Assembly (NCBI GenBank): GCA_014843695.1
Contig: CM026400.1
Span: 41,018,617 to 41,082,616, forward strand
DNA from: Archivesica marissinica
Taxonomy: Eukaryota > Mollusca > Bivalvia > Venerida > Vesicomyidae
DNA length: 64,000 bases
Reading direction: 5' to 3'
The notes under the pieces are model-generated. The model was not told where the DNA came from. It saw only the letters and a program-made list of their open reading frames with translations, and ran no database searches. Positions 24,236 through 35,509 of the stretch are shown here, piece after piece. The first letter of the stretch is position 1, and each line of letters begins with the position of its first letter. A program made the translations under genes and the position numbers.

Positions 24236-24965
24236 TAAGCAATAACCCCTCGGACCTCGCTTCTCACAAATTCAACCCAGGTTCGATCCACGGACCGGGA
24301 AGTATGTGAGACGGTACGGTGGTCGCCAGATCGGACAGGGAAGTATGTGAGACGGTACGGTGGTCGCCAGATCGGACAGGGAAGTATGTGAGACGGTACG
24401 GTGGTCGCCAGATCGGACAGGGAAGTATGTGAGACGGTACGGTGGTCGCCAGATCGGACAGGGAAGTATGTGAGACGGTACGGTGGTCGCCAGATCGGAC
24501 AGGGAAGTATGTGAGACGGTACGGTGGTCGCCAGATCGGACAGGGAAGTATGTGAGACGGTACGGTGGTCGCCAGATCGGACAGGGAAGTATGTGAGACG
24601 GTACGGTGGTCGCCAGATCGGACAGGGAAGTATGTGAGACGGTACGGTGGTCGCCAGATCGGACAGGGAAGTATGTGAGACGGTACGGTGGTCGCCAGAT
24701 CGGACAGGGAAGTATGTGAGACGGTACGGTGGTCGCCAGATCGGACAGGGAAGTATGTGAGACGGTACGGTGGTCGCCAGATCGGACAGGGAAGTATGTG
24801 AGACGGTACGGTGGTCGCCAGCTCGGACAGGTGGGTTTTCTCCGGGTACTCCGGTTTCCTCCCACACGAATTACCGCATTTACGCTTTCATCCGCGCCAA
24901 CGACATTGATTAATATATTAAATTGTTAAAACTTGCTTCACAATCGTTGTAAAATAAATAAAGTT
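24236..24965 (+). mobile_element. SINE family C with an internal minisatellite
   Basis: The plus strand carries the 3' part of the tRNA head (CTCGCTTCTCACAAATTC, GGTTCGATCC), then GGGAAGTATGTGAGACGG. The next 41 bp are repeated 13 times before the family resumes with GTGGGTTTTCTCCGGG, CTCCGGTTTCCTCCCACA, CGCGCCAACGAC and the 3' tail CTTGCTTCACAATCG..AAATAAATAAAG. The rest of the SINE is present once. Confidence 0.9.
24297..24829. repeat. 41-bp minisatellite inside a SINE, 13 copies
   Basis: The units run GGAAGTATGTGAGACGG, TACGGTGGTCGCCAGATCGG, ACAG and are almost identical; the last differs at one base (CAGCTCGG). In the un-amplified SINE the same segment is bounded by CGGACCGG and CGGACAGG, a near-perfect 8-bp direct repeat that could have seeded slippage. 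Minus-strand frames of about 200 codons here are by-products. Confidence 0.97.
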
Positions 24966-25039
24966 TTTAAAAAAATACGTATGCACTGTTAACACCACAG
25001 CGCCAATTTAATAGAACTTTCATGAATTTGCTTTATCAG

Positions 25040-25076
25040 TCAGATGGGACTTTAAACCGAGGTCTCGTGTTTCTCC
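25040..25076 (+). mobile_element. SINE family A fragment with internal deletion
   Basis: CAGATGGGACTTTAAACCG then AGGTCTCGTGTTTCTCC. The central part of the body appears to be deleted, so the conserved core is joined to later sequence. Confidence 0.6.
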
Positions 25077-25256
25077 AAAATTCCTATTTACTAGTAATAG
25101 AATGGTATTTAGACACAGACATAGTTTGCTAATTATATTGAGATTGAATTAAAAGTTATATACTAGTAAACATCTAATAGTTGTACCTACAAGGATTACA
25201 AACATTATGTCTTAATTACCGATATATCAAATATCTGATTTAAACTCACACTCACC

Positions 25257-25270
25257 GCCCCCCCCCCCCC
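25257..25270 (+). repeat. poly(C) run
   Basis: Fourteen consecutive Cs followed by a short CA repeat. Confidence 0.9.
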
Positions 25271-25312
25271 ACACACACAACGTACCCACTCCCTCAATCA
25301 TCTTACTGAAGC

Positions 25313-25735
25313 CAGATATAAATGTTATATGCAGGTAGGTGAGGCTACACCAAGCTATATATAAATGTTATATGCAGGTAGGTGAGGTTACACCCATCTA
25401 TATATAAATGTTATATGCAGGTAGGTGAGGCTAAACCCAGCTATATATAAATGTTATATGCAGGTAGGTGAGGTTACACCAAGCTATATATAAATGCTAT
25501 ATGCAGGTAGGTGAGGTTATACCAAGCTATATATAAATGTTATATGCAGGTAGGTGAGGTTATATGCAGGTAGGTGAGGTTATACCAAGCTATATATAAA
25601 TGTCATATGCAAGTGGGTGATGCTATATGCAGGTATGTGAGGTTATATGCAGATAGGTGAGGTTATATGCAGGTATGTGAGGTTATATGCAGATAGGTGA
25701 GGTTATATGCAGGTAGGTGAGGTTTCAATAAACTA
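25313..25735. repeat. 43-bp minisatellite decaying into about 20-bp subunits
   Basis: The unit contains AGCTATATATAAATGTTATA, TGCAGGTAGGTGAGG and TTACACC. Six to seven units are full length. From about 25557 the array switches to short units of only GGTTATATGCAGGTAGGTGA. Confidence 0.9.
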
Positions 25736-25968
25736 CTTTATAATACGCCATTCCAGAAATAAGAACAGAAAATGACGTAGATGTCTCTATTTTATATTAT
25801 TCTATTAGTCAACAGAATTCCAGTCTCAATCTACACGTCTATAAAGTATAATGTTCCAAGAAATGTTTCTAAGCAATTGCTGGAATTGCTAAGGAGTCTC
25901 CTGTCTATAAAACATTAAACTTCCCACAAGAAGTATCAGTTACGGTAAAATAAATGTGTACCAATTCC

Positions 25969-26133
<165 letters not shown>

Positions 26134-27509
26134 TATTATAGCAGTAGCAATCCACATACACAGTGTATGTATATACGTGTAATATTATAGTAGTAGCAAT
26201 CCACATACACAGTGTATGTATATACGTGTAATATTATAGCAGTAGCAATCCACATACACAGTGTATGTATATACGTGTAATATTATAGTAGTAGCAATCC
26301 ACATACACAGTGTATGTATATACGTGTAATATTATAGCAGTAGCAATCCACATACACAGTGTATGTATATACGTGTAATATTATAGTAGTAACAACCCAC
26401 ATACACAGTGTATGTATATACGTGTAATATTATAGTAGTAGCAATCCACATACACAGTGTATGTATATACGTGTAATATTATAGTAGTAGCAACCCACAT
26501 ACACAGTGTATATATATACGTGTAATATTATAGTAGTAGCAATCCACATACACAGTGTATATATATATACGTGTAATATAATAGTAGTAACAATCCACAT
26601 ACACAGTGTATGTATATACGCGTAATATTATAGTAGTAGCAACCCACATACACAGTGTATGTATGTATATACGTGTAATATTATAGCAGTAGCAACCCAC
26701 ATACACAGTGTATGTATGTATATACGTGTAATATTATAGTAGTAGCAACCCACATACACAGTGTATATATATACGTGTACTATAATAGTAGTAGCAATCC
26801 ACATACACAGTGTATGTATATACGCGTAATATTATAGTAGTAGCAACCCACATACACAGTGTATGTATATACGTGTAATATTATAGTAGTAGCAACCCAC
26901 ATACACAGTGTATGTATATACGTGTACTATTATAGCAGTAGAAACCCACATACATAGTGTATGTATGTATATACGTGTAATATTATAGCAGTAGCAATCC
27001 ACATACACAGTGTATGTATGCATATACGTGTACTATTATAGTAGTAGCAACCCGCATACACAGTGTATGTATATACGTGTAATATTATAGTAGTAGCAAC
27101 CCGCATGCACAGTGTATGTATATACGTGTAATATTATAGTAGTAGCAATCCACATACACAGTGTATGTATATACGTGTAATATAATAGTAGTAGCAATCC
27201 ACATACACAGTGTATATATATACGTGTAATATAATAGTAGTAGCAATCCACATACACAGTGTATGTATATACGTGTCATATTATAGTAGTAGCAATCCAC
27301 ATACACAGTGTATGTATATACGTGTAATATAATAGTAGTAGCAACCCACATACACAGTGTATGTATATACGTGTAATATTATAGTAGTAACAATCCACAT
27401 ATACAGTGTATGTATATATATATACGTGTAATATTATAGTAGTAACAATCCACATATACAGTGTATATATATACGTGTAATATTATAGTAGTAACAATCC
27501 ACATACACA

Positions 27510-27632
27510 GTGTATGTATGTATGTATGTATGTATGTATGTATGTATGTATGTATGTATGTATGTATGTATGTATGTATGTATGTATGTATGTATGTATG
27601 TATGTATGTATGTATGTATGTATGTATGTATG

Positions 27633-27664
<32 letters not shown>

Positions 27665-27835
27665 TGTATGTATGTATGTATGTATGTATGTATGTATGTA
27701 TGTATGTATGTATGTATGTATGTATGTATGTATGTATGTATGTATGTATGTATGTATGTATGTATGTATGTATGTATGTATGTATGTATGTATGTATGTA
27801 TGTATGTATGTATGTATGTATGTATGTATGTATGT
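27510..27835. repeat. (TATG)n microsatellite inside the 49-bp array
   Basis: About 80 TATG units with one TATATG interruption near 27634. It starts exactly at the GTGTATGTATG part of a 49-bp unit and returns to that unit's TACGTGTAATATT. Confidence 0.97.
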
Positions 27836-29064
27836 ACGTGTAATATTCCAGTAGTAACAACCCACATACATAGTGTATGTATATACGTGTAATATTATAG
27901 TAGTAGAAACCCACATACACAGTGTATGTATATACGTGTAATATTATAGCAGTAGAAACACACATACACAGTGTATGTATGTATATACGTGCAATAGTAT
28001 AGCAGTAGCAATCCACATACACAGTGTATGTATATACGTGTAATATTATAGTAGTAACAATCCACATACACAGTGTATGATATACGTGTAATATTATAGC
28101 AGTAGAAACCCACATACACAGTGTATGTATGTATATACGTGTAATATTATAGTAGTAACAATCCACATACACAGTGTATGTATATACGTGTAATATTATA
28201 GTAGTAGCAATCCACATACACAGTGTATATATATATACGTGTACTATTATAGCAGTAGCAACCCACATATACAGTGTATGTATATACGTGTAATATAATA
28301 GTAGTAGCAATCCACATACACAGTGTATGTATATACGTGTACTATTATAGCAGTAGAAACCCACATACACAGTGTATGTATATACGTGTAATATTATAGC
28401 AGTAGAAACCCACATACACAGTGTATATATATACGTGTAATATTATAGTAGTAACAATCCACATACACAGTGTATGTATATACGTGCAATAGTATAGCAG
28501 TAGCAATCCACATACACAGTGTATGTATATACGTGTAATATTATAGCAGTAGCAACCCACATACACAGTGTATATATATACGTGTAATATTATAGTAGTA
28601 ACAATCCACATACACAGTGTATGTATATACGTGTAATATTATAGTAGTAGCAATCCACATACACAGTGTATGTATATATACGTGTAATATTATAGTAGTA
28701 GCAACCCACATACACAGTGTATGTATATACGTGTATTAGTATAGTAGTAACAATCCACATACACCGTGTATGTAAATACGTGTAATATTATAGTAGTAAC
28801 AACCCGCATACACAGTGTATGTAAATACGTGTACTATTATAGTAGTAACAACCCGCATACACAGTGTATGTAAATACGTGTAATATTATAGTAGTAGCAA
28901 TCCACATACACCGTGTATGTAAATACGTGTAATAGTATAGTAGTAACAACCCACATACATCGTGTATGTAAATACGTGTAATATTATAGTAGTAGCAACC
29001 CACATACACAGTGAATGTATATACGTGTAATATTATAGTAGTAGCAATCCACATACACAGTGTA

Positions 29065-29143
29065 TGTATGTATGTATGTATGTATGTATGTATGTATGTA
29101 TGTATGTATGTATGTATGTATGTATGTATGTATGTATGTATGT
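29065..29143. repeat. (TATG)n microsatellite inside the 49-bp array, second block
   Basis: About 20 TATG units at the same position within the unit as the first block. Both blocks are followed by the same variant unit (ATATTCCAGTAGTAACAACC). Confidence 0.95.
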
Positions 29144-30631
29144 ACGTGTAATATTCCAGTAGTAACAACCCACATACACAGTGTATGTATATACGTGTAA
29201 TATTATAGTAGTAACAACCCACATACACAGTGTATGTAAATACGTGTAATATTATAGTAGTAGCAACCCACATACACAGTGTATGTATATACGTGTAATA
29301 TTATAGTTGTAACAATCCACATACACAGTGTATGTATATACGTGTAATATTATAGTAGTAACAACCCACATACACAGTGTATATATATACGTGTAATATT
29401 ATAGTAGTAACAACCCACATACACAGTGTATGTATATACGTGTAATATTATAGTAGTAACAACCCACATACACAGTGTATGTATATACGTGTAATATTAT
29501 AGTAGTAGCAACCCACATACACAGTGTATGTATATACGTGTAATATTATAGTAGTAACAATCCACATACATAGTGTATGTATATACGCGTAATATTATAG
29601 TAGTAGCAATCCACATACACAGTGTATGTATGTATATACGTGTAATATTATAGTAGTAGCAACCCACATACACAGTGTATGTATTATATACGTGTAATAT
29701 TATAGTAGTAGCAATCCACATACACAGTGTATGTATTCGTGTATATTATAGTGTACAATCCACATACACAGTGTATGTATATACGTGTAATATTATAGTA
29801 GTAGCAACCCACATACACAGTGTATGTATATACGTGTAATATTATAGTAGTAGCAATCCACATACACAGTGTATGTATATAGTGTTGTATGTATGTACGT
29901 GTAATATTAGTAGTACAACCACATACACAGTGTATGTATCGTGTAATAGTATAGTAGTAGCAATCCACATACACAGTGTATGTATATACGTGTAATATTA
30001 TAGTAGTAGCAACCCACATATACAGTGTATGTATATACGTGTAATATTATAGTAGTAGCAATCCACATACACAGTGTATGTATATACGTGTAATATTATA
30101 GTAGTAGCAACCCACATATACAGTGTATGTATATACGTGTAATATTATAGTAGTAGCAATCCACATACACAGTGTATGTATATACGTGTAATATTATAGT
30201 AGTAACAACCCACGTACACAGTGTATATATATACGTGTAATATTATAGTAGTAGCAATCCACATACACAGTGTATGTATGTACGTGTAATATTATAGTAG
30301 TAGCAATCCACATACACAGTGTATGTATGTATATACGTGTAATATTATAGAAACAGAGTGATACCCCAAAATAGGGTTTTTAAAACATTTCCTGAAATAT
30401 GACTTTTATTTTTACATTAATGAGAATAATCTAATGAAATAATATTGCCAGCGTGTCTTCATTAATTACATTCATTAAGTACCGAAACGAAGCATATATA
30501 AATGAATTAGCTCAGGGAAATTGCTCTCTATCCAGTGTCCACATCCAAAACAGTATATTTAATTAACATACAACTGATTGTGTCTGTCTATATCTCATGG
30601 CCGAAGTTTATATGTTTGGTCATTATTTACA

Positions 30632-30854
30632 CCTTAAACTTTAATTATTTTACAACTTATATTAATCACTCTTGTTGGCGCGGATGAAAGCGTAAATGTG
30701 GTCATTCGTGTGGGAGGAAACCGGAGTACCCGGAGAAAACCCACATGTCCGATTTGGCGACCATCGTACCATCTCGCATACTTCCCGGTCCGAGGATCGA
30801 ACCTGGGTTGAATTTGTGAGAAGCGAGCGCGCTAACCACTGGGCTAATCGGACA
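30632..30854 (-). mobile_element. SINE family C
   Basis: The minus strand has the complete head TCCGATTAGCCCAGTGG, CTGGGTTCGATCCTCGGACC, GGGAAGTATGCGAGATGG, GTGGGTTTTCTCCGGG, CGCCAACAAGAGTGATTA and a 3' tail that includes AAAATAATTAAAG. Confidence 0.9.
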
Positions 30855-30864
30855 GTCATTTACA

Positions 30865-30975
30865 CCTGTTTCATTATACTATTTCATATCTTCATTTCTT
30901 ATGGTCATCATTGTAAAATTGTTCAAATGACTTCTCTCGTAATACAGTTTTATTGTTATTATTAATAATATTTAT
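30865..30975 (+). mobile_element. 3' end fragment of the ATT-tailed non-LTR retrotransposon
   Basis: TGTTTCATTATACTATTT, AATTGTTCAAATGACTTCTC, TCGT and an ATT-rich tail resemble the 3' UTRs at 4284-4460 and 56720-56975. Confidence 0.55.
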
Positions 30976-31097
30976 ATTGTCTGCAAACTTGGTGAAATGA
31001 AAAACATAGAGAGTCACCCATAATGATTTTCGATCAGTGTATTTGCTAGTGATGACGGTTAGCAGCGGGTCCAGTGGGCACTGTGAGAAGGGACGTT

Positions 31098-31483
31098 GTG
31101 TGTTTGTTTGTTTTATGGATTTAATGTCGCACCAACAGCTTAGGTCATACGGCGACTGTTCTGCTAGTGTTGGTTGGGGAAGACCCTGGTGCCCCTCCGA
31201 TCAGTATGGATAGCTTCCTCACCCTAGTGGGATTCGAACCTTCAGCGGTGAGTTTAAAGCTTAAACTTTATTTATTTTACGATTGTGAAGCAAGTTCTAT
31301 CAACTTATATTAATCACTCTCGTTGGCGCGGATGAAAGCGTAAATATGGTAATTCGTGTGTGGGAGGAAACCGGAGTACCCGGAGAAAACCCACCTGTCC
31401 GATCTGGCGACCACCGTACCGTCTCACATGGTGAGGGGCACGTTATTTGAAGTCAACGACCGTAACCACTCTGCCACGGAGGC
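31098..31483 (-). mobile_element. SINE family D, interrupted by a SINE C
   Basis: The head lies at the right: the minus strand reads GGCCTCCGTGGCAGAGTGG, TTGACTTCAAATAACGTGCC, CCTCAC. The element continues at 31252 leftward with CGCTGAAGGTTCGAATCCCA and ends near AACAAACAAACACACAA. The two halves join cleanly if 31253-31435 is removed. Confidence 0.85.
31253..31429 (-). mobile_element. SINE family C, 5'-truncated, nested in SINE D
   Basis: Carries the 3' tail (TAAACTTTATTTATTTTACG), CGTTGGCGCGGATGAAAGCG and the GTGGGTTTTCTCC region, but stops before the B box. GGTGAG is present on both sides (31247-31252 and 31430-31435), consistent with a target-site duplication. Confidence 0.88.
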
Positions 31484-31539
31484 CCACATAGGAAGAAAGT
31501 GCACGCAGCAGTTGCCGGTGCTTCTGCATACTGTGATGA

Positions 31540-31780
31540 TTAACCCTTTCAACACCACATACCTCTAAATAGGCTTACAAAAAGTGTAGATCCAGATGAG
31601 CCGGCTCGTGACGAGCCGTCTCATCAGGATCTGCACTTTTTGCCAGTGATATGACTATTTTTAGACATAATTACCCATTTTGATAAATGAACTTGTCCAA
31701 ATGTGATTTTCTGATTCATTTATTGGTTTATGAATATCATGGACCAGTCCATGTCAGTTACTTGGTGTTGAATGTGTTAA
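31540..31780. mobile_element. TTAA-flanked hairpin MITE
   Basis: Ends are TTAACCCTTTCAACACC (31540-31556) and GGTGTTGAATGTGTTAA (31764-31780), inverted with two to three mismatches and flanked by TTAA. At 31578-31642 a 65-bp hairpin has arms of about 31 bp around CTCG-TGA-CGAG (AGATCCAGATGAGCCGGCTC and its partner). TTAA targets are used by piggyBac and Kolobok elements; the choice is open. Confidence 0.7.
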
Positions 31781-31873
31781 TATCCAATTAATTCACAATT
31801 CTGCAATGAACAACAAATGGTATATCACAGTGATATTCTAATTATAAAACATATAACAACAATATAACATATA

Positions 31874-32186
31874 CAGTCAAACCTGTCTTAAGCAGCCAGC
31901 CAAGGGAATCGCAGAACGTTGCTGCTTAGCACAGGTGGCTGCTTAATGGAGGTCAAATGTATAATAATACAGCAAATTGGGAATCTGGAAACTGGTTGCT
32001 TAATACAGGTGTGCTGTTTAATGGAGGTCAAATATATAATAAAACAGCAAATTGGGAATCTGGAAACTGGTTGCTTAATACAGGTGTGCTGTTTAATGGA
32101 GGTCAAATGTATAATAAAACAGCAAATTGGGAATCTGGAAACTGGTTGCTTAATACAGGTGTGATGCTTAACGGAGGTGACCACTG
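31874..32186. mobile_element. TA-flanked MITE with an internal 75-bp tandem repeat
   Basis: The left end is TA|CAGTCAAACCTGTC and the right end GGAGGTGACCACTG|TA, a partial inverted match (CAGT....ACCT). The ends and TA target resemble Tc1/mariner-pogo elements. Inside, a 75-bp unit (GGTTGCTTAATACAGGTG, TTTAATGGAGGTCAAAT, CAGCAAATTGGGAATCTGG) is repeated three to four times. The repeated motif is itself derived from the terminal region (TGCTTA..CAGGT). Confidence 0.65.
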
Positions 32187-32924
32187 TACTGAATAGCGTG
32201 TCAGTTGGAATACTGCTATATACAGGTCACGTTCACTGGTCTACACACGTACAGTTGGACAGTCAAAACATACACAGATATTGAAAGGTTCAAGAGCCAC
32301 ATGGACATTCGAAGCGTACTGTGACACGCATGTTTGGCACGTATGTGTCATTGATACAAATCCAAGACTAGAACAAGGCCATATACCTGATCTAGTTATT
32401 ACTATTGGAGGTCATATATAGGTCAAGTCAGGTTTGTTATTCACAAGAGGATTACTACAGATTATGCAAAAATATTTTACATAGCTATTTTAGGAGTCAA
32501 TATTTGGTGTTTGTTAGATTACAATATATACGTACGCTATGTAGACGGAACATTGTAAATCATGTTTGATCTTGGTTTGTTTTGGGCTCGAAACCCAGTG
32601 GCACAATTTCGGGAGGTCAAACAGTTGTCATAGTTACAAACAAACGCTGATCCTTGTAGCGTGTTATTTCGAGCCATACACATTCTAACCGACTTAGCCC
32701 CCAGTCTGCTCTACGCTTATGGTGAAGAATAGTTCTAATGTAACTTATAGCGCCACCGTGAGCATCACGGACACGATTCCTTCCTTCAGATGTGTGGAAG
32801 TTGGGAAATATAATGCCATCTGTGAAGAGTGAGTTGTTCAGACAAGTATCTGAATATGTGTGAATGTCATATTAAAGCAAATATAGTGGTAGACTTTGGA
32901 TATTTAAATGAGTATAGTTTAGTT
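32187..32924. other. unassigned region
   Basis: No array, SINE or open frame of note recognised. Confidence 0.4.
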
Positions 32925-33050
32925 TATGTAAATTTATTTTAGCTCGATTGCGAAACAAGTACTTACAATTTATATTAATCCCTATCGAGACCTCATTCCT
33001 GGTGGAATCCATCGCCACGACGGAGAGAGAAGAGGCATGCGGAATTGAAA
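32925..33050 (-). mobile_element. SINE family E, 3' part
   Basis: TTTATTTTAGCTCGATTGCG, AAACAAGTACTTAC, CGAGACCTCATTCCTGGTGG, AATCCATCGCCACGACGG and AGAGAGAAGAGGCATG. The left segment is the tail also found in family C. Confidence 0.75.
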
Positions 33051-33077
33051 TGGCTTGCATAACGGCACAATCGTAAC

Positions 33078-33215
33078 GGAAAAGAACCAGAGGAGACTCT
33101 GGAATGGGTCTCCGTCTGTATCATTGCACTCTCCTCCAACAATCTAAACTGACTAATCTCTTCAGAAGGCATCGCTCATATGGGCAACCGGTAGATAAAC
33201 GTAAAACACACATAA
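33078..33215 (+). mobile_element. SINE family A, 3' half
   Basis: Runs from AAAAGAACCAGAGGAGACTC to GGTAGATAAACGTAAAACAC, with a deletion of the AGCGACGATAA segment. Confidence 0.88.
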
Positions 33216-33893
33216 ACGGAACAAGAATCACAAGTGAATGTGAGTGAGTGTGTGTAAAGTACACAGCATACAAGCATACTCGCGGCAAGGATACTCTTAG
33301 GGACAATTTGATTGGTCTTTCTACGCGGCGGTATGTTGAAGATACAACTGAAACACACAGTGAGTATGCACATATTGGTGAACGTTTACAAAGGATGATA
33401 CTGGTAAATATACATTAAACGTCGGGTTGTATACGTGATTGGGCTGAATAAGCTAGAAAATAGGATTTTTTGGGCAACAAAACCCATTAAACCCCGTCGT
33501 AGATAATGCATAGATAAGCAACCGTTTCAAGAGGCCATATTAAAGTAAGATATTACCGTATCCCAGATGTCGTATGTCGTGTCATTAATAGGGAATTCTC
33601 TATAGTAAACTACGCCAACTTGATAGGTGGCTCTTAAGGTTATATTAGATCAGATAAGATAAGATCAATTTTAATTTGAGTCGGCAAGATATCAACAGTA
33701 CAACACAAGCTCTGGATGAGCTTTTGAACCGACTATATAACATACAGTACAACACAAGATCTGAGTGAGCTTTTGAACCGATTATATAACATACAGTATA
33801 ATGATAACAATTGCACCACAGCTATAAAATTAGAATCACTGATAAATATAAACACAAGACATGGTTATTTTAATACTATCAGAAAACTTTGTT
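33216..33893. other. unassigned region with a short duplication
   Basis: Contains two copies of a 49-bp segment (CAGTACAACACAAG, GAGCTTTTGAACCG, ATATAACATA) near 33696-33795. AGATAAGATAAGATCAATTT at 33655-33675 may be the reversed end of a retrotransposon. No coding signal. Confidence 0.4.
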
Positions 33894-34032
33894 GGCCCAG
33901 AGGTTATAAAACTTTTCTCAGATCTAAAACTCAAGCTCAAATGATCTGATTGGTTGATTCTGGGTGTCTGAACCAATCAGATGATTGAGACTGAGTTTTG
34001 AGATTGGAGAAATGTTTTATAACCTCCAGGCC
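33894..34032. mobile_element. foldback MITE, copy 2
   Basis: GGCCCAGAGGTTATAAAAC...TTTCTCAGATCTAAAAC...TGATTGGTT is mirrored by AACCAATCAGATGATTGAG...TTTTGAGATTGGAGAAATG...TTTTATAACCTCCAGGCC. It matches 16113-16247 along its length, differing in the loop. Confidence 0.87.
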
Positions 34033-34472
34033 TGGTACGGTACCAGTACAACGACGATGCACGACGGCAAACGTCAAGAATCACACAACAATACATGTGC
34101 ACTGTCATATCGAAATTGCATTAAGTACCTTGCTATAGGTGAAGACCTCTATAAGCTATAATAGCTTTCGGTTCTAATCTCTTTTCATTCATGTATCTAA
34201 ATGTTGTGTAAACTGTATATTTGTATCTGTATGATTTGAAATAAACTATGTTTAAATTAAGAATCACACAGACCTTGCAACACGAACCGCGACTCACGAC
34301 GACTAACGTACGAATCAGGACAAAACACGCGAATCACGACGAAATATGTTGTGGCTAATTCGTACTGAGCCGCCGTGACTATTGTTGAGTCGGATAGTGC
34401 AATTTAATATGCAGATTCGACATCACTCAGTAAGACAAATAAAGCCCACACGTATATGTCGGCTTCAACGTA

Positions 34473-34670
34473 CAGTCTACATCCGCTATGTCAAAGTCGG
34501 TTATATATCGAATTTTCCGTTATCTCGAAGTCGGAACAATGTCCCGTTTCAGACACTATAATTTTACATATAACTAGCTCTGTTTATATCGAATTTCGTT
34601 AAGTCAAACTTCGGTTATGTAGAAGTATTTAGTTCGGTCCGACGGAATTCAACACAACGGATGTAGAGTG
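34473..34670. mobile_element. TA-flanked MITE
   Basis: Inverted ends CAGTCTACATCCGCTATGTC (left) and, on the other strand, CACTCTACATCCGTTGTGTT (right), both next to TA. The body alternates TCGAATTTCGTTAAGTC, AACTTCGGTTATGT and related words. The size and TA target suggest a Tc1/mariner-pogo type non-autonomous element. Confidence 0.75.
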
Positions 34671-34840
34671 TACTATATAACGTATGGTAACATACATAAT
34701 TAAAAATGTCTACGATGCTCTAGGAATTCTATTAGTTTTTATAAAATATTGCTCATACGGTGTAGCATTTTATAACAACAGCATCTATGCTTCCCTTTGT
34801 AACGAATCGTATTTGGAGTGTACCCAGTTGGTCCAACTAT

Positions 34841-35119
34841 GTGTGTGTTTTACGTTTATTTATCATCGCTACCGGTTGCCCATATCCTGAAGAGATTAGT
34901 AATTTTAGATGTTTGGAGGATAGTGCAATGATACAGACAGAGACCCATTCCAGAGTCTCCTCTGGTTCTTTTACGTGCACGGTGTAAAGCACCGACACGA
35001 AACCTCGGTTTAATGTCCCATCTGAAAGACTTAATTGTATTAGGGTCAGACGGGGGATCGAACCTGCGATCCCTGGATTACCAGTCCATCGTGTTACCAC
35101 TGGACTACAGATCCGTCTG
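34841..35119 (-). mobile_element. SINE family A, full length
   Basis: The minus strand runs from CAGACGGATCTGTAGTCCAG through CAGGGATCGCAGGTTCGATC and GGGACATTAAACCGAGGTT to the end CGATGATAAATAAACG. A short deletion removes the GAGCGACGC stretch. Confidence 0.9.
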
Positions 35120-35261
35120 TTGGCCCAACTGAATGTGCATCATTATTATATCACACAGTAGACCCCTACATATTAGGATACAGGTTTAATTCACCATGCC
35201 AATAACCGCGTGCGCATTTGTAGCACCGCAATGAACGTACTTTTTAATCGTGACATAAAGG

Positions 35262-35375
35262 GTTAACCACATCTGAACCAGTTTAATGACACTGCGTCCG
35301 TGTCGCGACCGAGCATTGAGCTCTGAACACTTCAATCTCAAATCCGACGCCGTACAACTGAACGACGGACCGCAT
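35262..35375 (-). mobile_element. SINE family B, old diverged copy
   Basis: GGTTAACCACATCTGAACC, AATGACACTGCGTCCGTG, CGACCGAGCATTGAGC and CAAATCCGACGCCGTAC follow the family in order but with many changes. The tail is missing. Confidence 0.5.
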
Positions 35376-35509
35376 TGAAGGTTTGTATTATTATACATAG
35401 ATCAGACAAAACCATCAAAATATATATGAATGTCAATGTGTATATGTGTATCACTAACGCTTGTCTCACATACACATTGAAACTAATATTTATAATATAT
35501 ATATGTTAA

